DNA of 64,000 nt from Acidobacteriota bacterium (lineage in GTDB: Bacteria; Acidobacteriota; Blastocatellia; Pyrinomonadales; Pyrinomonadaceae). A model generated the notes under the pieces. The model did not search any database. It was not told the origin of the DNA and saw only the letters and a program-made list of their open reading frames with translations. Positions 25,413 to 34,350 of the stretch are shown here, in pieces; within the stretch, counting starts at the first letter, position 1, and the number at the start of each line of letters is the position of its first letter. Made by a program: the position numbers and the translations under genes. The DNA is taken from positions 1 through 64,000 of the forward strand of contig RFGC01000038.1 of the NCBI GenBank assembly GCA_003697135.1, written 5' to 3'.

Positions 25413-26780
25413 ATGCCTGAAAGCTCCAAAGCCTTGCAAGATCAGTATCTGGAAAGACCGCTACCTTCAAATGTTGAAGCAGAGAAGGTGATATTAGGGT
25501 CTGTTTTTTTGAATAACAACTATTTTTCGCAAGTTTTAGAGAGCCTCAAAGCCGAAGATTTCTATTCGCCGTTTCATCGCTATGTTTTTCGTGCGATGTT
25601 GAATTTGTTTTCTCAAGGCAAGAAGATTGACCCACTTCTTGTCGTGGAGGAACTCAAGCGAGAGGGGCTTTCTGAAAGATTCAGTTCTGCCGCCGCAATA
25701 ACAGAGCTTTTCAGAGATTTGCCTCATCTTCCTTCCATCACAGAATACATTCGCATAGTGCTTGACAAATCCAGAATGCGGAAGCTTATAAACACCTGCA
25801 ACCAGATAATTGCAGAGACTTTGGCGGAAGAACAAGAAGCCAACGCCATGCTGGACAAAGCCGAACAGATGATCTTTTTGCTTTCAGAAGAAAGAACACG
25901 ACAAGGCTTTTCGCATGTTAAACCTATCGCTGACGAAGTTTTCGTAAAGCTACAAGAATACTCAAGACGTGAAACTCATGCCTTGACGGGTCTTGCAACG
26001 GGTTTTATAGAATTTGACAAGCTAACATCGGGACTTCAAAAAACTGACCTAATAATACTTGCCGCACGTCCCAGCATGGGAAAGACTGCTTTTGCTTTGA
26101 CAATAGCTCAAAATGCCGCCATTCAAGAAAACGCCGTTGTAGCTATTTTTTCGCTTGAGATGTCAAAACAGCAACTCGTTATGAGAATGCTCAGTTCTGA
26201 AGCCAAAGTTGATGCTCATCGTTTCAGGACTGGTTTTTTATCGAAAGAGGAATGGCAAAGGCTGACACAAGCCGTTCAAACGCTCTCACAAGCAAAGATA
26301 TTCATTGACGACACTCCCGGCATTTCTGCTCTTGAAATGCGCGCCAAAGCAAGAAGACTCAAAACAGAACAAAAACAGCTTGATTTGATTATTGTTGATT
26401 ACCTGCAACTTATGAGAAGTTCCAGAGGATATGAATCTCGCTATCAGGAAGTATCTGAAATCTCACGAGAATTGAAAAGCCTCGCAAAGGAAATGGACGT
26501 TCCAGTCTTGGCTTTGTCACAGCTTACTCGTGCACCTGAAACCAGAAATCCGCCGAAACCTCAGATGTCGGATTTGAGAGAAAGTGGAAGTCTCGAACAA
26601 GATGCCGACGTTGTTGCATTTATCTATCGTGAAGAATACTATCGCCCCACGGAGGAAAATCAAGGTATAGCTGAAATCATACTGGCAAAACAAAGGAATG
26701 GCCCTACAGGAACAATAAGAATGGCTTTTCTCAAAGAATTCACCCGCTTTGAAAACCTTTATGAAGGCGAAGCCTTCTGA
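25413..26780 (+). CDS. dnaB: Replicative DNA helicase DnaB
   Basis: Hexameric 5'-3' helicase of the replication fork, 455 residues. N-terminal helical domain: ERPLPSNVEAEKVILGSVF. RecA-like core: LIILAARPSMGKTAFAL as Walker A, AIFSLEMSKQQLVMRML, and LIIVDYLQLM as Walker B, with SDLRESGSLEQDADVV near the C-terminus. No intein or duplication. Placement after rpsF-rpsR-rplI is a common bacterial arrangement. Confidence 0.96.
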   Translation: MPESSKALQDQYLERPLPSNVEAEKVILGSVFLNNNYFSQVLESLKAEDFYSPFHRYVFRAMLNLFSQGKKIDPLLVVEELKREGLSERFSSAAAITELFRDLPHLPSITEYIRIVLDKSRMRKLINTCNQIIAETLAEEQEANAMLDKAEQMIFLLSEERTRQGFSHVKPIADEVFVKLQEYSRRETHALTGLATGFIEFDKLTSGLQKTDLIILAARPSMGKTAFALTIAQNAAIQENAVVAIFSLEMSKQQLVMRMLSSEAKVDAHRFRTGFLSKEEWQRLTQAVQTLSQAKIFIDDTPGISALEMRAKARRLKTEQKQLDLIIVDYLQLMRSSRGYESRYQEVSEISRELKSLAKEMDVPVLALSQLTRAPETRNPPKPQMSDLRESGSLEQDADVVAFIYREEYYRPTEENQGIAEIILAKQRNGPTGTIRMAFLKEFTRFENLYEGEAF

Positions 26781-26783
26781 AAA

Positions 26784-26815
26784 AAGTAGGAAGTCTGAAT
26801 TCAGACTTCCTACTT
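26784..26815. terminator. Bidirectional terminator between dnaB and the M28 peptidase
   Basis: A perfect 32-base palindrome with 16-base arms (26784-26799 with 26800-26815) lies 3 bases after the dnaB stop and 47 bases before the end of the convergent M28 gene. Flanking A- and T-rich tracts suit termination from both sides, though the T-run on the plus side is interrupted. Confidence 0.75.
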
Positions 26816-26862
26816 ACTTTAGCGCCTACCCGTTATGTTTGAGACCAGTTCAACGAACAAGA

Positions 26863-28716
26863 TCATTCTGCGCCATGCTCGTGATGATGATCTTCATAAA
26901 ACAAGCCAACAGTCAATAAACCAGGAAAGATTTCTTGAAAGTTTAGAGTTTTCACTTCCTCTTCGTCAAGGTGATGCCCGCAAATAGAGAAGTTGTATCT
27001 GGAATTCTTGAAAGCTATTCGCTCTAGTTCGTTCGGGAATTCAAGAATGTTGTGAAGCACTGAACTTACGGTTCTTTGCTCCTTTCTGGGAAGTTTTTCA
27101 TCCATCATTGCAGTGTTGTAGGCAAACGTTGCCATGATAACAGCCGAGCGTTTCAAATCCTCCTCAATTAACCTATCTGAAATGTCCTGCGTAGTGTGCC
27201 ATGTTCGCGCAAAATACTCTATTGGGTCTTGGATAAACTGAAATCCCGGAAGTCCAACTGCATCAAAGGCAAGGTGATCTGTCCCACCTGTAGAGTTAAT
27301 CGTTACGGTTGAAGCTCCCCAATCTTTGAAAGGCTCAAACCACTTCTTGAAAATCGGACGAAGTGCTTCGTTTCCTTGCAAGTAAATTCCGCGAATTTGC
27401 CCGGTGCCATTGTCTAGATTGTAGTAGGCAGAGAATTTATCATAATCGGGTTTTTTGTTTATTTTTCTTGGCATTCCACCACCCATGATGGCTTGAGCGG
27501 CAGCGCTATCTGAGCCATCGCCTATAGTTGCGAAATTCTTTGCAACATAACCTCTTGAACCGAGAAGTCCCTGTTCTTCACCTGTCCACAAAGCAACTCT
27601 GATTGTCCGACGAGGCTTTAGTCCCGTAGCCTTCAGGATTCTCATTGCTTCCATAACAACCGCGACGCCTGCACCGTTGTCCGTTGCTCCGGTTCCTGAA
27701 TGCCACGAATCTAGATGAGCGCCTATCATCACCACCTCATCTTTCAAATCAGTGCCCGGAATCTCAGCAATCGTGTTGTAACCTCGAAGATCATCATCGT
27801 AGAACTTTGTTTCCAGATTAACCGTCATCTTTGCAGGAATTCCTTGCTGGACTAATCTCCAAAGACGGTTATATTGCTCAACCTCAGCAACTAATTGAGG
27901 AATCGTCGGTGGTGCATCTTTTGAATAAACCCTGATGCCTCCAACGAAAGGATTATTACCTTGTTGTTGATTTGGTGAAGGTGCAGGCGAAGCTCCCATA
28001 ACTCGGATTGTTCCCGAATCTGTTCCCATGCTAGGCTCAATCAACAGGGCGGCGCCTTCTTCAAAGCAAAACCTAAGTTTCCGGCTGTTGAACTGGAAAT
28101 CTGACATTTGTTGTTGGCTAGCCCTTCGTTGTTCTTGCATTTCGCCGGGCCTTGCTTCTTCCATCCTTGCAAGAGCTTCGTTCGACATACGAGAAGCTAC
28201 AGGCGAAAATCCCGGCTCTATCTTTCTCGGCTGTGCTATCAAAACAATCTTGTCCTTGAGTTTTCCTTTGTATTTTTGGAGTTCTTCTTCATTTCTAGCA
28301 TCAAGAGCGACAACATCGCTGGTAATGTTTATCGAAGGCGACCAAGCTTTCGGATAAGCACGGAAAACCACGTATTCATCGGGCATTGAAACGGATGCAT
28401 AAAACTTTTTCAACTCCCAGCCACGCCCGAATTCGCCCCATTCATCTAGCTTCACATTTTCTAAGCCCCATTTTTCAAATTGTTCTTTTGTCCAAAGGCT
28501 GGCACGACGCTGATTTGGCGAATTTGTTAGACGTGCTCCTATGGTATCTATCAATTGCTTTATTATCTGCGGTATTTGAGAGCGATTCATTCCTTCATCT
28601 TTTATTTTCTGAATCGTCTGCTCATCGGGAGTGTAAATCTTAACATCCCTTGCAAGTAGCAGATTCGGCGAAAACAAGGCAAACAACAAAATTAAACTAA
28701 GCCCTTTACGAAACAT
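26863..28716 (-). CDS. Secreted M28-family zinc metallopeptidase
   Basis: Exported aminopeptidase or carboxypeptidase-like enzyme, 617 residues. Signal peptide at residues 1-22 (LSLILLFALFSPNLLLA). A PA-like insert spans the middle (DKIVLIAQPR). The catalytic domain carries GAHLDSWHSGTGATDNGAG (zinc His and bridging Asp) and WTGEEQGLLGSRGY (catalytic Glu and zinc Glu). Later TDHLAFDAVGLPGFQFIQDP supplies the final ligands. The extreme C-terminus is histidine-rich (YEDHHHEHGAE), perhaps metal-binding. GAAGGAG precedes the ATG. Nutrient peptide degradation outside the cytoplasm is the likely role. Confidence 0.9.
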   Translation of the reverse strand: MFRKGLSLILLFALFSPNLLLARDVKIYTPDEQTIQKIKDEGMNRSQIPQIIKQLIDTIGARLTNSPNQRRASLWTKEQFEKWGLENVKLDEWGEFGRGWELKKFYASVSMPDEYVVFRAYPKAWSPSINITSDVVALDARNEEELQKYKGKLKDKIVLIAQPRKIEPGFSPVASRMSNEALARMEEARPGEMQEQRRASQQQMSDFQFNSRKLRFCFEEGAALLIEPSMGTDSGTIRVMGASPAPSPNQQQGNNPFVGGIRVYSKDAPPTIPQLVAEVEQYNRLWRLVQQGIPAKMTVNLETKFYDDDLRGYNTIAEIPGTDLKDEVVMIGAHLDSWHSGTGATDNGAGVAVVMEAMRILKATGLKPRRTIRVALWTGEEQGLLGSRGYVAKNFATIGDGSDSAAAQAIMGGGMPRKINKKPDYDKFSAYYNLDNGTGQIRGIYLQGNEALRPIFKKWFEPFKDWGASTVTINSTGGTDHLAFDAVGLPGFQFIQDPIEYFARTWHTTQDISDRLIEEDLKRSAVIMATFAYNTAMMDEKLPRKEQRTVSSVLHNILEFPNELERIAFKNSRYNFSICGHHLDEEEVKTLNFQEIFPGLLTVGLFYEDHHHEHGAE

Positions 28717-28794
28717 AAACTTTTCTCCTTCGGAAATTTTTAATGACTAACTACGAAAAGACAAAATTTTTGTTTCAAAGGTTGCAACCCGCTT

Positions 28795-29292
28795 TTATCT
28801 TTCATCTGCCGAAGGGCCATAAATCGAAGGCACCGGTATATCATTCATTCGCAGATAAACAGAAAGCTGGCCTCTGTGGTGAATGATATGATTGAAAATA
28901 ACAGCCCGTAGCACCTGAACTTTAGGAAGCGAAAGCAAAACTGTCTCCCCATTTCTCAACGTCCATGTTTTTATCATCTCCTCGTCCGATGCCTTCTCCA
29001 AAGTTTCAAGCGCACCCTGAAGATTCTTTTTGAATACTTCCAAAAGCTCTGCGCTCGTTTTAGGCTCGAAAGGCTTACGGTCACCTTTGCCAAGGTCTAA
29101 TTCATCGCCCTTGAAGACATGCTCTATCCAACCTATCATCTCAGCAATGTGACCTGCCAAACGTCCCATTGTCATTGATTTCTCATGCGGTCTCCAATCA
29201 AATTTCTCTTCAGCAACTCTCTCTAACACCTTGCGCGTTGTTTCCGCTTCATGCTTAAGTTCACTCACAAACGATTTTGCTAGATTCGACAT
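28795..29292 (-). CDS. DinB-family protein
   Basis: Small four-helix metal-binding protein of the DinB/YfiT superfamily, about 165 residues. The ATG at 29292 is chosen because GGAGGAAACCT precedes it directly; the open frame extends 8 codons further. The metal-binding His residues are visible in AGHIAEMIGWIEHVF and FNHIIHHRGQLSVYL, the second being a family signature. Enzymes of this fold are often thiol-dependent transferases (bacillithiol or mycothiol) or have unknown roles. It follows the M28 gene's upstream region by 78 bases on the same strand. Confidence 0.85.
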   Translation of the reverse strand: MSNLAKSFVSELKHEAETTRKVLERVAEEKFDWRPHEKSMTMGRLAGHIAEMIGWIEHVFKGDELDLGKGDRKPFEPKTSAELLEVFKKNLQGALETLEKASDEEMIKTWTLRNGETVLLSLPKVQVLRAVIFNHIIHHRGQLSVYLRMNDIPVPSIYGPSADER

Positions 29293-29386
29293 AGGTTTCC
29301 TCCAAAAGAATTTCAAATAGAAAGTTTTAGGCTTCCCAAAAAATTAGAATACTTCTTGGCAAAGAATGAAAAGCTTAGAAATACTT

Positions 29387-30502
29387 TCAAGCCACAGCCT
29401 TTTCTGAAAGTTTTACGACGCTTTTTCTCTGGTTTGATTCTCTTGATGCGTCAAGCGCCAACTGAACGCAATAACCATCATAAAAGGTTGCGGCATGTTC
29501 AAGTGAAATTTCACCTTTGCGTAGAGTTTTGATAAGCTCACGAGCAAAAGTTAAAAAGGCATCACCCCAACCTGTATTTTTAACACCTTCTAGTCTTTCG
29601 TTGAGTTCTACATCTACTTTTTGCCACTCTTCTTTGTCAGGCTTACCGATGAATAGCTCGCCGTTGAATTCTACGCGAACAGCGCCTTTTGTCCCGAAAA
29701 GCTCTATTCTGTTTTGATAAATCGGATATTCAACCATCGAAGCCGAGATGTTCGCAGTTGCGTCTTCTACAAATTCGCCTTCATGAAGCCTTAAGATCAA
29801 GTTCGCTTCATCATCGCTCGTGACGGTGCGAAAAGCTCCGCTTGCATCTTTTCTTTGTTTGATATGAGTTTGAAGTTGGCAGAAAACCTCAGAAATTTCT
29901 GTTCCTGTAAACCAACGAATCGAATCGAAAATATGAGAAACTATTGCACCAAGAACTCCGCCACCTTTGTTTGCGTCGCTCCACCAAGTCCAAGGCATAT
30001 CGGGATTTCCTCGATGCGGAGCGCGAAAATTGTATTTGATATGCCTTATCTTTCCGATCTCACCCGAACGTATGATCTCATAAGCTTTTCGTCTGCCGTT
30101 TGAGAATCGAAGTTCATGGTCTATAAGGCAAAGTAGGTTCTTTCCTTTTGAAGCTTCAAGCATCTCAAATGCTTCTTTGACATTCATAGCCATCGGCTTT
30201 TCGCACAAAACATGCTTTCCACATTCGATAGCGAAAAGCGTCATCTCGTGATGGAAAATCGGCGGAGTCGTGATGCAAACCAAATCAACGTCTTCACGCT
30301 TTACGGTCTCGCGCCAATCATCTGTAAAATGCTCTATGCCAAATTCCTCTGCTGTTTTCCTTGCTTTTTCTAAACTAGCACTTGCCACAGATACAACCTT
30401 CGCCCCTTCAATCTTCAAAAACGAAGGTATCTGCACGGTTCTGCCGAATCCTGTTCCTATAACTCCGATTCTTACAGTCTCAAGATTGCTAGGTTTTTCC
30501 AT
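29387..30502 (-). CDS. Gfo/Idh/MocA-family oxidoreductase
   Basis: NAD(P)-dependent sugar or inositol dehydrogenase-like protein, about 371 residues from the ATG at 30502, which has GGAAGGG upstream; the open frame extends 17 codons further. The Rossmann motif is VRIGVIGTGFGRTVQIPSF. The characteristic EKPMAMN (active-site Lys) follows, then a C-terminal beta domain with GGGVLGAIVSHIFDSIRWF. The substrate is unknown. It is 136 bases downstream of the rfbD-like gene on the same strand. Confidence 0.88.
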   Translation of the reverse strand: MEKPSNLETVRIGVIGTGFGRTVQIPSFLKIEGAKVVSVASASLEKARKTAEEFGIEHFTDDWRETVKREDVDLVCITTPPIFHHEMTLFAIECGKHVLCEKPMAMNVKEAFEMLEASKGKNLLCLIDHELRFSNGRRKAYEIIRSGEIGKIRHIKYNFRAPHRGNPDMPWTWWSDANKGGGVLGAIVSHIFDSIRWFTGTEISEVFCQLQTHIKQRKDASGAFRTVTSDDEANLILRLHEGEFVEDATANISASMVEYPIYQNRIELFGTKGAVRVEFNGELFIGKPDKEEWQKVDVELNERLEGVKNTGWGDAFLTFARELIKTLRKGEISLEHAATFYDGYCVQLALDASRESNQRKSVVKLSEKAVA

Positions 30503-30649
30503 TTTCCCTTCCGAAAGTTTTATTTTTGATACTTTTATCTTACAAAACTTCATCGGGAAAAACAGAATTCAAACATTGCTTGGCAAATGAGCAAACACCA
30601 GAAATGCAACTCACATCAAGAAGCTCTCAAAATAAAAACTCCGCGGGAA

Positions 30650-31507
30650 TCAAACTGCGGTCTTAGCTTGAAGAACAAACTCCTCCAGTGCCTCTTCCCA
30701 ATATCTCAAAGGTTTCAATCCGAGCCTTTCGCTAAAAAGACACGCAAGCCTTGAATTTTTGGGACGTGGAGCGGGACGCTTCAAACTCAAAGCCGATATT
30801 TCCTCAACTAGATGCTCATCTAAACCTTTGAGACGGCAAACCTTTTTTGCAAATTCTGCGTAGTTTGCTCCTTCACCACTGTTTGTCACATGAAAAATAA
30901 GCGGCAAATCAAGCTCTAAAAGCTCTCGCATTCTTTTCGCCAAATCAACCGCATAAGTTGGTGTTCCGAATGAATCGTTTATAGCTTTAATCGGTTCTCC
31001 TCGTTCCAGCAACTTCGGCAAAACGCTTAAAAAATTCGTGCCGCCTTCACCGTAAATCCAACCTGAACGAACTATTATCGAACGAGCATAAAGATTGCGA
31101 GCGCGAATCTCGCCTTCGAGCTTTGCTTTGCCGTAAACTCCCTGCGGATTCGGCGTGTCGCGCTGAGTGTAGAATCCCGATTTTGTCCCATCGAAAACGT
31201 AATCAGTCGAAACAGTCAGAAAAAGACGATTGTGCTTGCGCGACGCAAGAGCTAAATTCTCAACACCAAGAGCATTTGTTGCATAGCATCTTTCAACGTT
31301 TGTTTCGCTCCCATCAACATCAGTGTATGCGGCGCAATTGATTACAGCGTCAAACTCATTCTCTTCAAAAAATGAAAAAACTGCTGTTCTATTGGAAATA
31401 TCTAACTCTTGGCGTGTCAATCCTATAACCTCGTCGCCTATAGCCTTGCAATGGGCTATTGTCGCCCTAGCTAACATTCCATTTGCCCCGGTTACCAAAA
31501 TTTTCAT
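30650..31507 (-). CDS. rfbD: dTDP-4-dehydrorhamnose reductase-like SDR
   Basis: Extended short-chain dehydrogenase, 285 residues, similar to RfbD/RmlD that makes dTDP-L-rhamnose. The NAD(P) motif is LVTGANGMLARA. The active site is in TVSTDYVFDGTKSGFYTQRD and the catalytic Y-x3-K in VYGKAKLEGE. C-terminal RPAPRPKNSRLAC with a trailing helix is typical of RfbD. No rfbA, rfbB or rfbC genes are nearby, so the assignment to rhamnose synthesis is by family only. Confidence 0.85.
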   Translation of the reverse strand: MKILVTGANGMLARATIAHCKAIGDEVIGLTRQELDISNRTAVFSFFEENEFDAVINCAAYTDVDGSETNVERCYATNALGVENLALASRKHNRLFLTVSTDYVFDGTKSGFYTQRDTPNPQGVYGKAKLEGEIRARNLYARSIIVRSGWIYGEGGTNFLSVLPKLLERGEPIKAINDSFGTPTYAVDLAKRMRELLELDLPLIFHVTNSGEGANYAEFAKKVCRLKGLDEHLVEEISALSLKRPAPRPKNSRLACLFSERLGLKPLRYWEEALEEFVLQAKTAV

Positions 31508-31654
31508 TATCTTGCTCTTCGCTCCCTTTGAGAAATTACACTTCTAGCTTTCTCAATAAAACTAGAATTGACGGCTTTAAGAATCTTTTCTGCTTTTTCT
31601 CGCTTAAGGAAACGACAAATTCCAGTGGCAAAAAAAATAAAGACTAAACAAGAA

Positions 31655-32086
31655 CTAAACCTGACTGTGTTTTCGGAATTTGAGCATTTTAACAACCATG
31701 CCTTGCCGGTATCTTTTCCATTCAACCTTTTCCATGAAATGACGCATGAACAAAATGCCTTTACCGTTGGGTTTTAGAAGATTTTCAGGTTTGGTTGGAT
31801 CAGGCACTTCATCAACATTAAAACCTTTTCCAAAATCCCTGACCTTTACTTCTAAACCTTTCTCCAAATTCCTCAAGGTGATCTCGACCTTTTTTGATTC
31901 ATCAAGCATGTTGCCGTGTTTTACAGCGTTTGCCACAGCTTCTCTAACTGCCAAATCAATTGCATAAAGCTCGCTTTCGTCGAACCCTAAAGAACTAGCA
32001 AACTCAATCGTTTTGCTCACAGCCTGATCAATGGCTTCAATTCTACTCGGAATCGAGATTTTAACTCTTTTTCCCAAAATCTGCAT
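31655..32086 (-). CDS. RsbW-like serine-kinase/anti-sigma regulatory ATPase
   Basis: GHKL-type ATPase of the anti-sigma-factor kinase family, about 143 residues from the ATG at 32086; an upstream in-frame TTG is less likely. The N box is AIDLAVREAVANAVKHGN and the G1 box VRDFGKGF, followed by NGKGILFMRHFMEKVE. Such proteins phosphorylate anti-anti-sigma partners or bind sigma factors. No STAS-domain partner or sigma gene is adjacent, so its partner is unknown. Upstream lies an inverted repeat shared with the divergent ketoacyl synthase gene. 31508-31654 between this gene and rfbD holds nothing I can name. Confidence 0.85.
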   Translation of the reverse strand: MQILGKRVKISIPSRIEAIDQAVSKTIEFASSLGFDESELYAIDLAVREAVANAVKHGNMLDESKKVEITLRNLEKGLEVKVRDFGKGFNVDEVPDPTKPENLLKPNGKGILFMRHFMEKVEWKRYRQGMVVKMLKFRKHSQV

Positions 32087-32168
32087 TTTCCAATCTTTAC
32101 AAGCCTTAGCTTTCAAATTTTACCCCAACTTAAGATTTTCTTTCAAAGGCGAAGAATCACTTTCCATA

Positions 32169-32202
32169 AAGTCTCAAGCCCACATCTTTTGCGATGAGAC
32201 TT
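32169..32202. repeat. Inverted repeat in a divergent intergenic region
   Basis: AAGTCTCA (32169-32176) and TGAGACTT (32195-32202) are exact reverse complements separated by 18 bases. They lie between the divergently read RsbW-like ATPase and the ketoacyl synthase. It could be an operator or an RNA hairpin in the plus-strand leader. It is too far from either gene's end to be a terminator for a convergent pair. Confidence 0.55.
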
Positions 32203-32258
32203 ATTATCGAAACAAATTGTTTGCAATTGAATCAAGCTGATAGAATTTTCCCTGTAAG

Positions 32259-33536
32259 ATGCTCAAAAAATTTGAAGGATTACGTAGAGTAGTAATAACA
32301 GGCATCGGATGTGTAACGCCGATAGGTATAGGACGCGAAAACTTCTGGAATGCACTCATTGCTGGCAAAAGCGGTGTTGGGCGAATTGAAAGTTTCCCCT
32401 GCGACGACTTTCCTGTAAAAATCGCCGCAGAAGTGCGCGGGTTTGATTGGGAAAAAGAACTCCAACCACGCGACAGAAAGCATGTAGCAAGAACAGTGCC
32501 ACTTGCTCTAGCCGCCGCACGCGAAGCTCTGTGTGATGCCGGTATCAAACCACAGGAACTTACACTAGAAGAAAAGCGTTCGTTCGGCGTTGTGATAGGA
32601 ACTGGCGGCGGTGGACTTGCTTTCACCGAACAGCAATACAAATACTGGTATATTGGACCAAAACACAAAGCAAGCGTCTATGTGATTCCTTCTTCGACTC
32701 ATGGATGTTTGTCGAGTGAGCTTTCGATGGTTTTTGGTCTACGCGGTCTTTCTCATGTCATTTCGACAGGATGCACAAGCTCAACCGATGCTGTTGCTTA
32801 TGCCGCCGAGCATATAGCGCTCGGAAGACAGAAAATTATGTTAGCAGGTGGCGTTGACGCTCCGATTGCTCCGGGCATTCTTGCAGGATTCAACTTGATG
32901 ACGGTTCTAACAACCGCATGGAATGACGAACCCCATCGCGCATCGCGCCCGTTTTCACGAGATCGATCCGGTATGGTTTTGGGCGAAGGTGCATGGATTT
33001 TTGTTTTGGAAGATATGCAAAACGCTCTTGAGCGTGGAGCGAAAATCTATGCTGAAATAACGGGCTACGGCGCAACATGCGATGCTTATCATCGCGTTCG
33101 TTTAGAAGATAGCGGCGAAGAACCTGCACGAGCAATAAGTCTCGCCCTCGAAGATGCAGGACGTCACCCAGAAGAAGTTGATTATGTGAATCTTCATGGA
33201 ACTTCAACACAACTTAACGACAAGATAGAAACACGCGCTTTGAAAATCGCTCTCGGAAAACAAGCGGAAAAAATTCCGATGTCTGCGACAAAATCGCAAA
33301 TAGGGCATCCGCAAGGAGCTTCTGGCGCGGCTGGCATAGCCGCGACTCTCTGCGCAATGCACACAGGTTTGATTCCGCCTACGATAAATTTGGACGAACC
33401 AGACCCAGAATGTGATCTTGACTACGTGCCTCATTTTGCTCGTAAAGCAGACGTGCGAGTGGCCGTCTGCAACTGCATTGGCTTTGGCTCTAAAAATAGT
33501 GCTCTAGTTATAGAAAAATTCGATGGGAAAAACTAA
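32259..33536 (+). CDS. Beta-ketoacyl-ACP synthase II-like condensing enzyme
   Basis: Thiolase-fold condensing enzyme that extends acyl chains on ACP, 425 residues. The Cys-His-His triad is complete: C172 in STGCTSSTDAVA, H313 in NLHGTSTQLND and H350 in SQIGHPQGASG. It resembles FabF but also the ketosynthases of specialised lipid pathways. No ACP, FabD or FabG gene adjoins it, so it is not the main fatty-acid cluster. A methyltransferase gene follows 92 bases later on the same strand. The exact product is unknown. Confidence 0.88.
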   Translation: MLKKFEGLRRVVITGIGCVTPIGIGRENFWNALIAGKSGVGRIESFPCDDFPVKIAAEVRGFDWEKELQPRDRKHVARTVPLALAAAREALCDAGIKPQELTLEEKRSFGVVIGTGGGGLAFTEQQYKYWYIGPKHKASVYVIPSSTHGCLSSELSMVFGLRGLSHVISTGCTSSTDAVAYAAEHIALGRQKIMLAGGVDAPIAPGILAGFNLMTVLTTAWNDEPHRASRPFSRDRSGMVLGEGAWIFVLEDMQNALERGAKIYAEITGYGATCDAYHRVRLEDSGEEPARAISLALEDAGRHPEEVDYVNLHGTSTQLNDKIETRALKIALGKQAEKIPMSATKSQIGHPQGASGAAGIAATLCAMHTGLIPPTINLDEPDPECDLDYVPHFARKADVRVAVCNCIGFGSKNSALVIEKFDGKN

Positions 33537-33628
33537 AGTCACTGAAAAAGATAGCTTCAAGTCCACGTTTTCTCTTGTTTTTGGTAATCTCGAATTGATG
33601 ATTTTCAAGCTCAAATTAAGAATCCGAA

Positions 33629-34336
33629 ATGCTTTGGAAATTCCGACGTCGTAGCTACGAACTAGAGCATCTCGATAAAGGCGATTATACGGCTGATGAA
33701 TACGAAGGTTGCTTGGCTGAATTGCGTTTTATCAATCGTTTTCTCGGCGACCAAAAGGCGCTGTATTCATCGCTCATTGAAGACATAAAAAGAGAAAATT
33801 TGCAGGAGTTCACGGTTTTAGACGTAGGCGCAGGCTCAGGATATTTGCTTAAAGTAACCGCCGAATGGGCACGGGAGAACAAAAAGCAAGCAAAACTGGT
33901 AGGGCTTGAACTTAACGAACGTGCCGCTCGTGCGATTCTGGAAGAATCGAGAAACTTTGATGAAATCGAAGCGGTGCGTGCCGACGCAATGAGATTGCCT
34001 TTTTGCGATGATGCTTTCGACTACGTCATTTGCTCGCTTTTCATTCATCACTTTCGGGAAGAAGAAATTACATGGATTTTCAGCGAAATGGCGCGAGTTG
34101 CATCAAGAAAAATAATCGTTATTGACCTTGAGCGAAACCGTATTGCTTATTATCTTTACTTGGCTTTTAGTCGCATCTTCTTGCGAAATCGGCTGGTGCG
34201 TGAAGATGGCGCTCTTTCAATACGAAGAGGCTTTTTGAAAACCGAGCTTGAAAAACTCGCTGAGCAAGCCAATCTCAAACGAATCGAGGTTAAAAATTCC
34301 TCTGCATTTCGCCTTGTCTTAAGTGCCGAAAAGTAG
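33629..34336 (+). CDS. Class I SAM-dependent methyltransferase
   Basis: Small-molecule methyltransferase of the UbiE/Methyltransf_11 type, 235 residues. SAM motif I is LDVGAGSGYLLKVT, motif II-like LVGLELNERAARAIL, then AVRADAMRLPFCDDAFDYVICSLFIHHF. The preceding ketoacyl synthase suggests it may methylate a polyketide- or fatty-acid-derived product, but this rests on neighbourhood alone. It is convergent with hutH with a 14-base gap. Confidence 0.8.
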   Translation: MLWKFRRRSYELEHLDKGDYTADEYEGCLAELRFINRFLGDQKALYSSLIEDIKRENLQEFTVLDVGAGSGYLLKVTAEWARENKKQAKLVGLELNERAARAILEESRNFDEIEAVRADAMRLPFCDDAFDYVICSLFIHHFREEEITWIFSEMARVASRKIIVIDLERNRIAYYLYLAFSRIFLRNRLVREDGALSIRRGFLKTELEKLAEQANLKRIEVKNSSAFRLVLSAEK

Positions 34337-34350
34337 GCTCTACTTGGCTT

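Noticed and set aside
31507-31725. 72-codon minus-strand frame between rfbD and the RsbW-like gene
   Set aside because: It overlaps the RsbW-like gene in another frame and has no ribosome-binding site or domain; likely noise.
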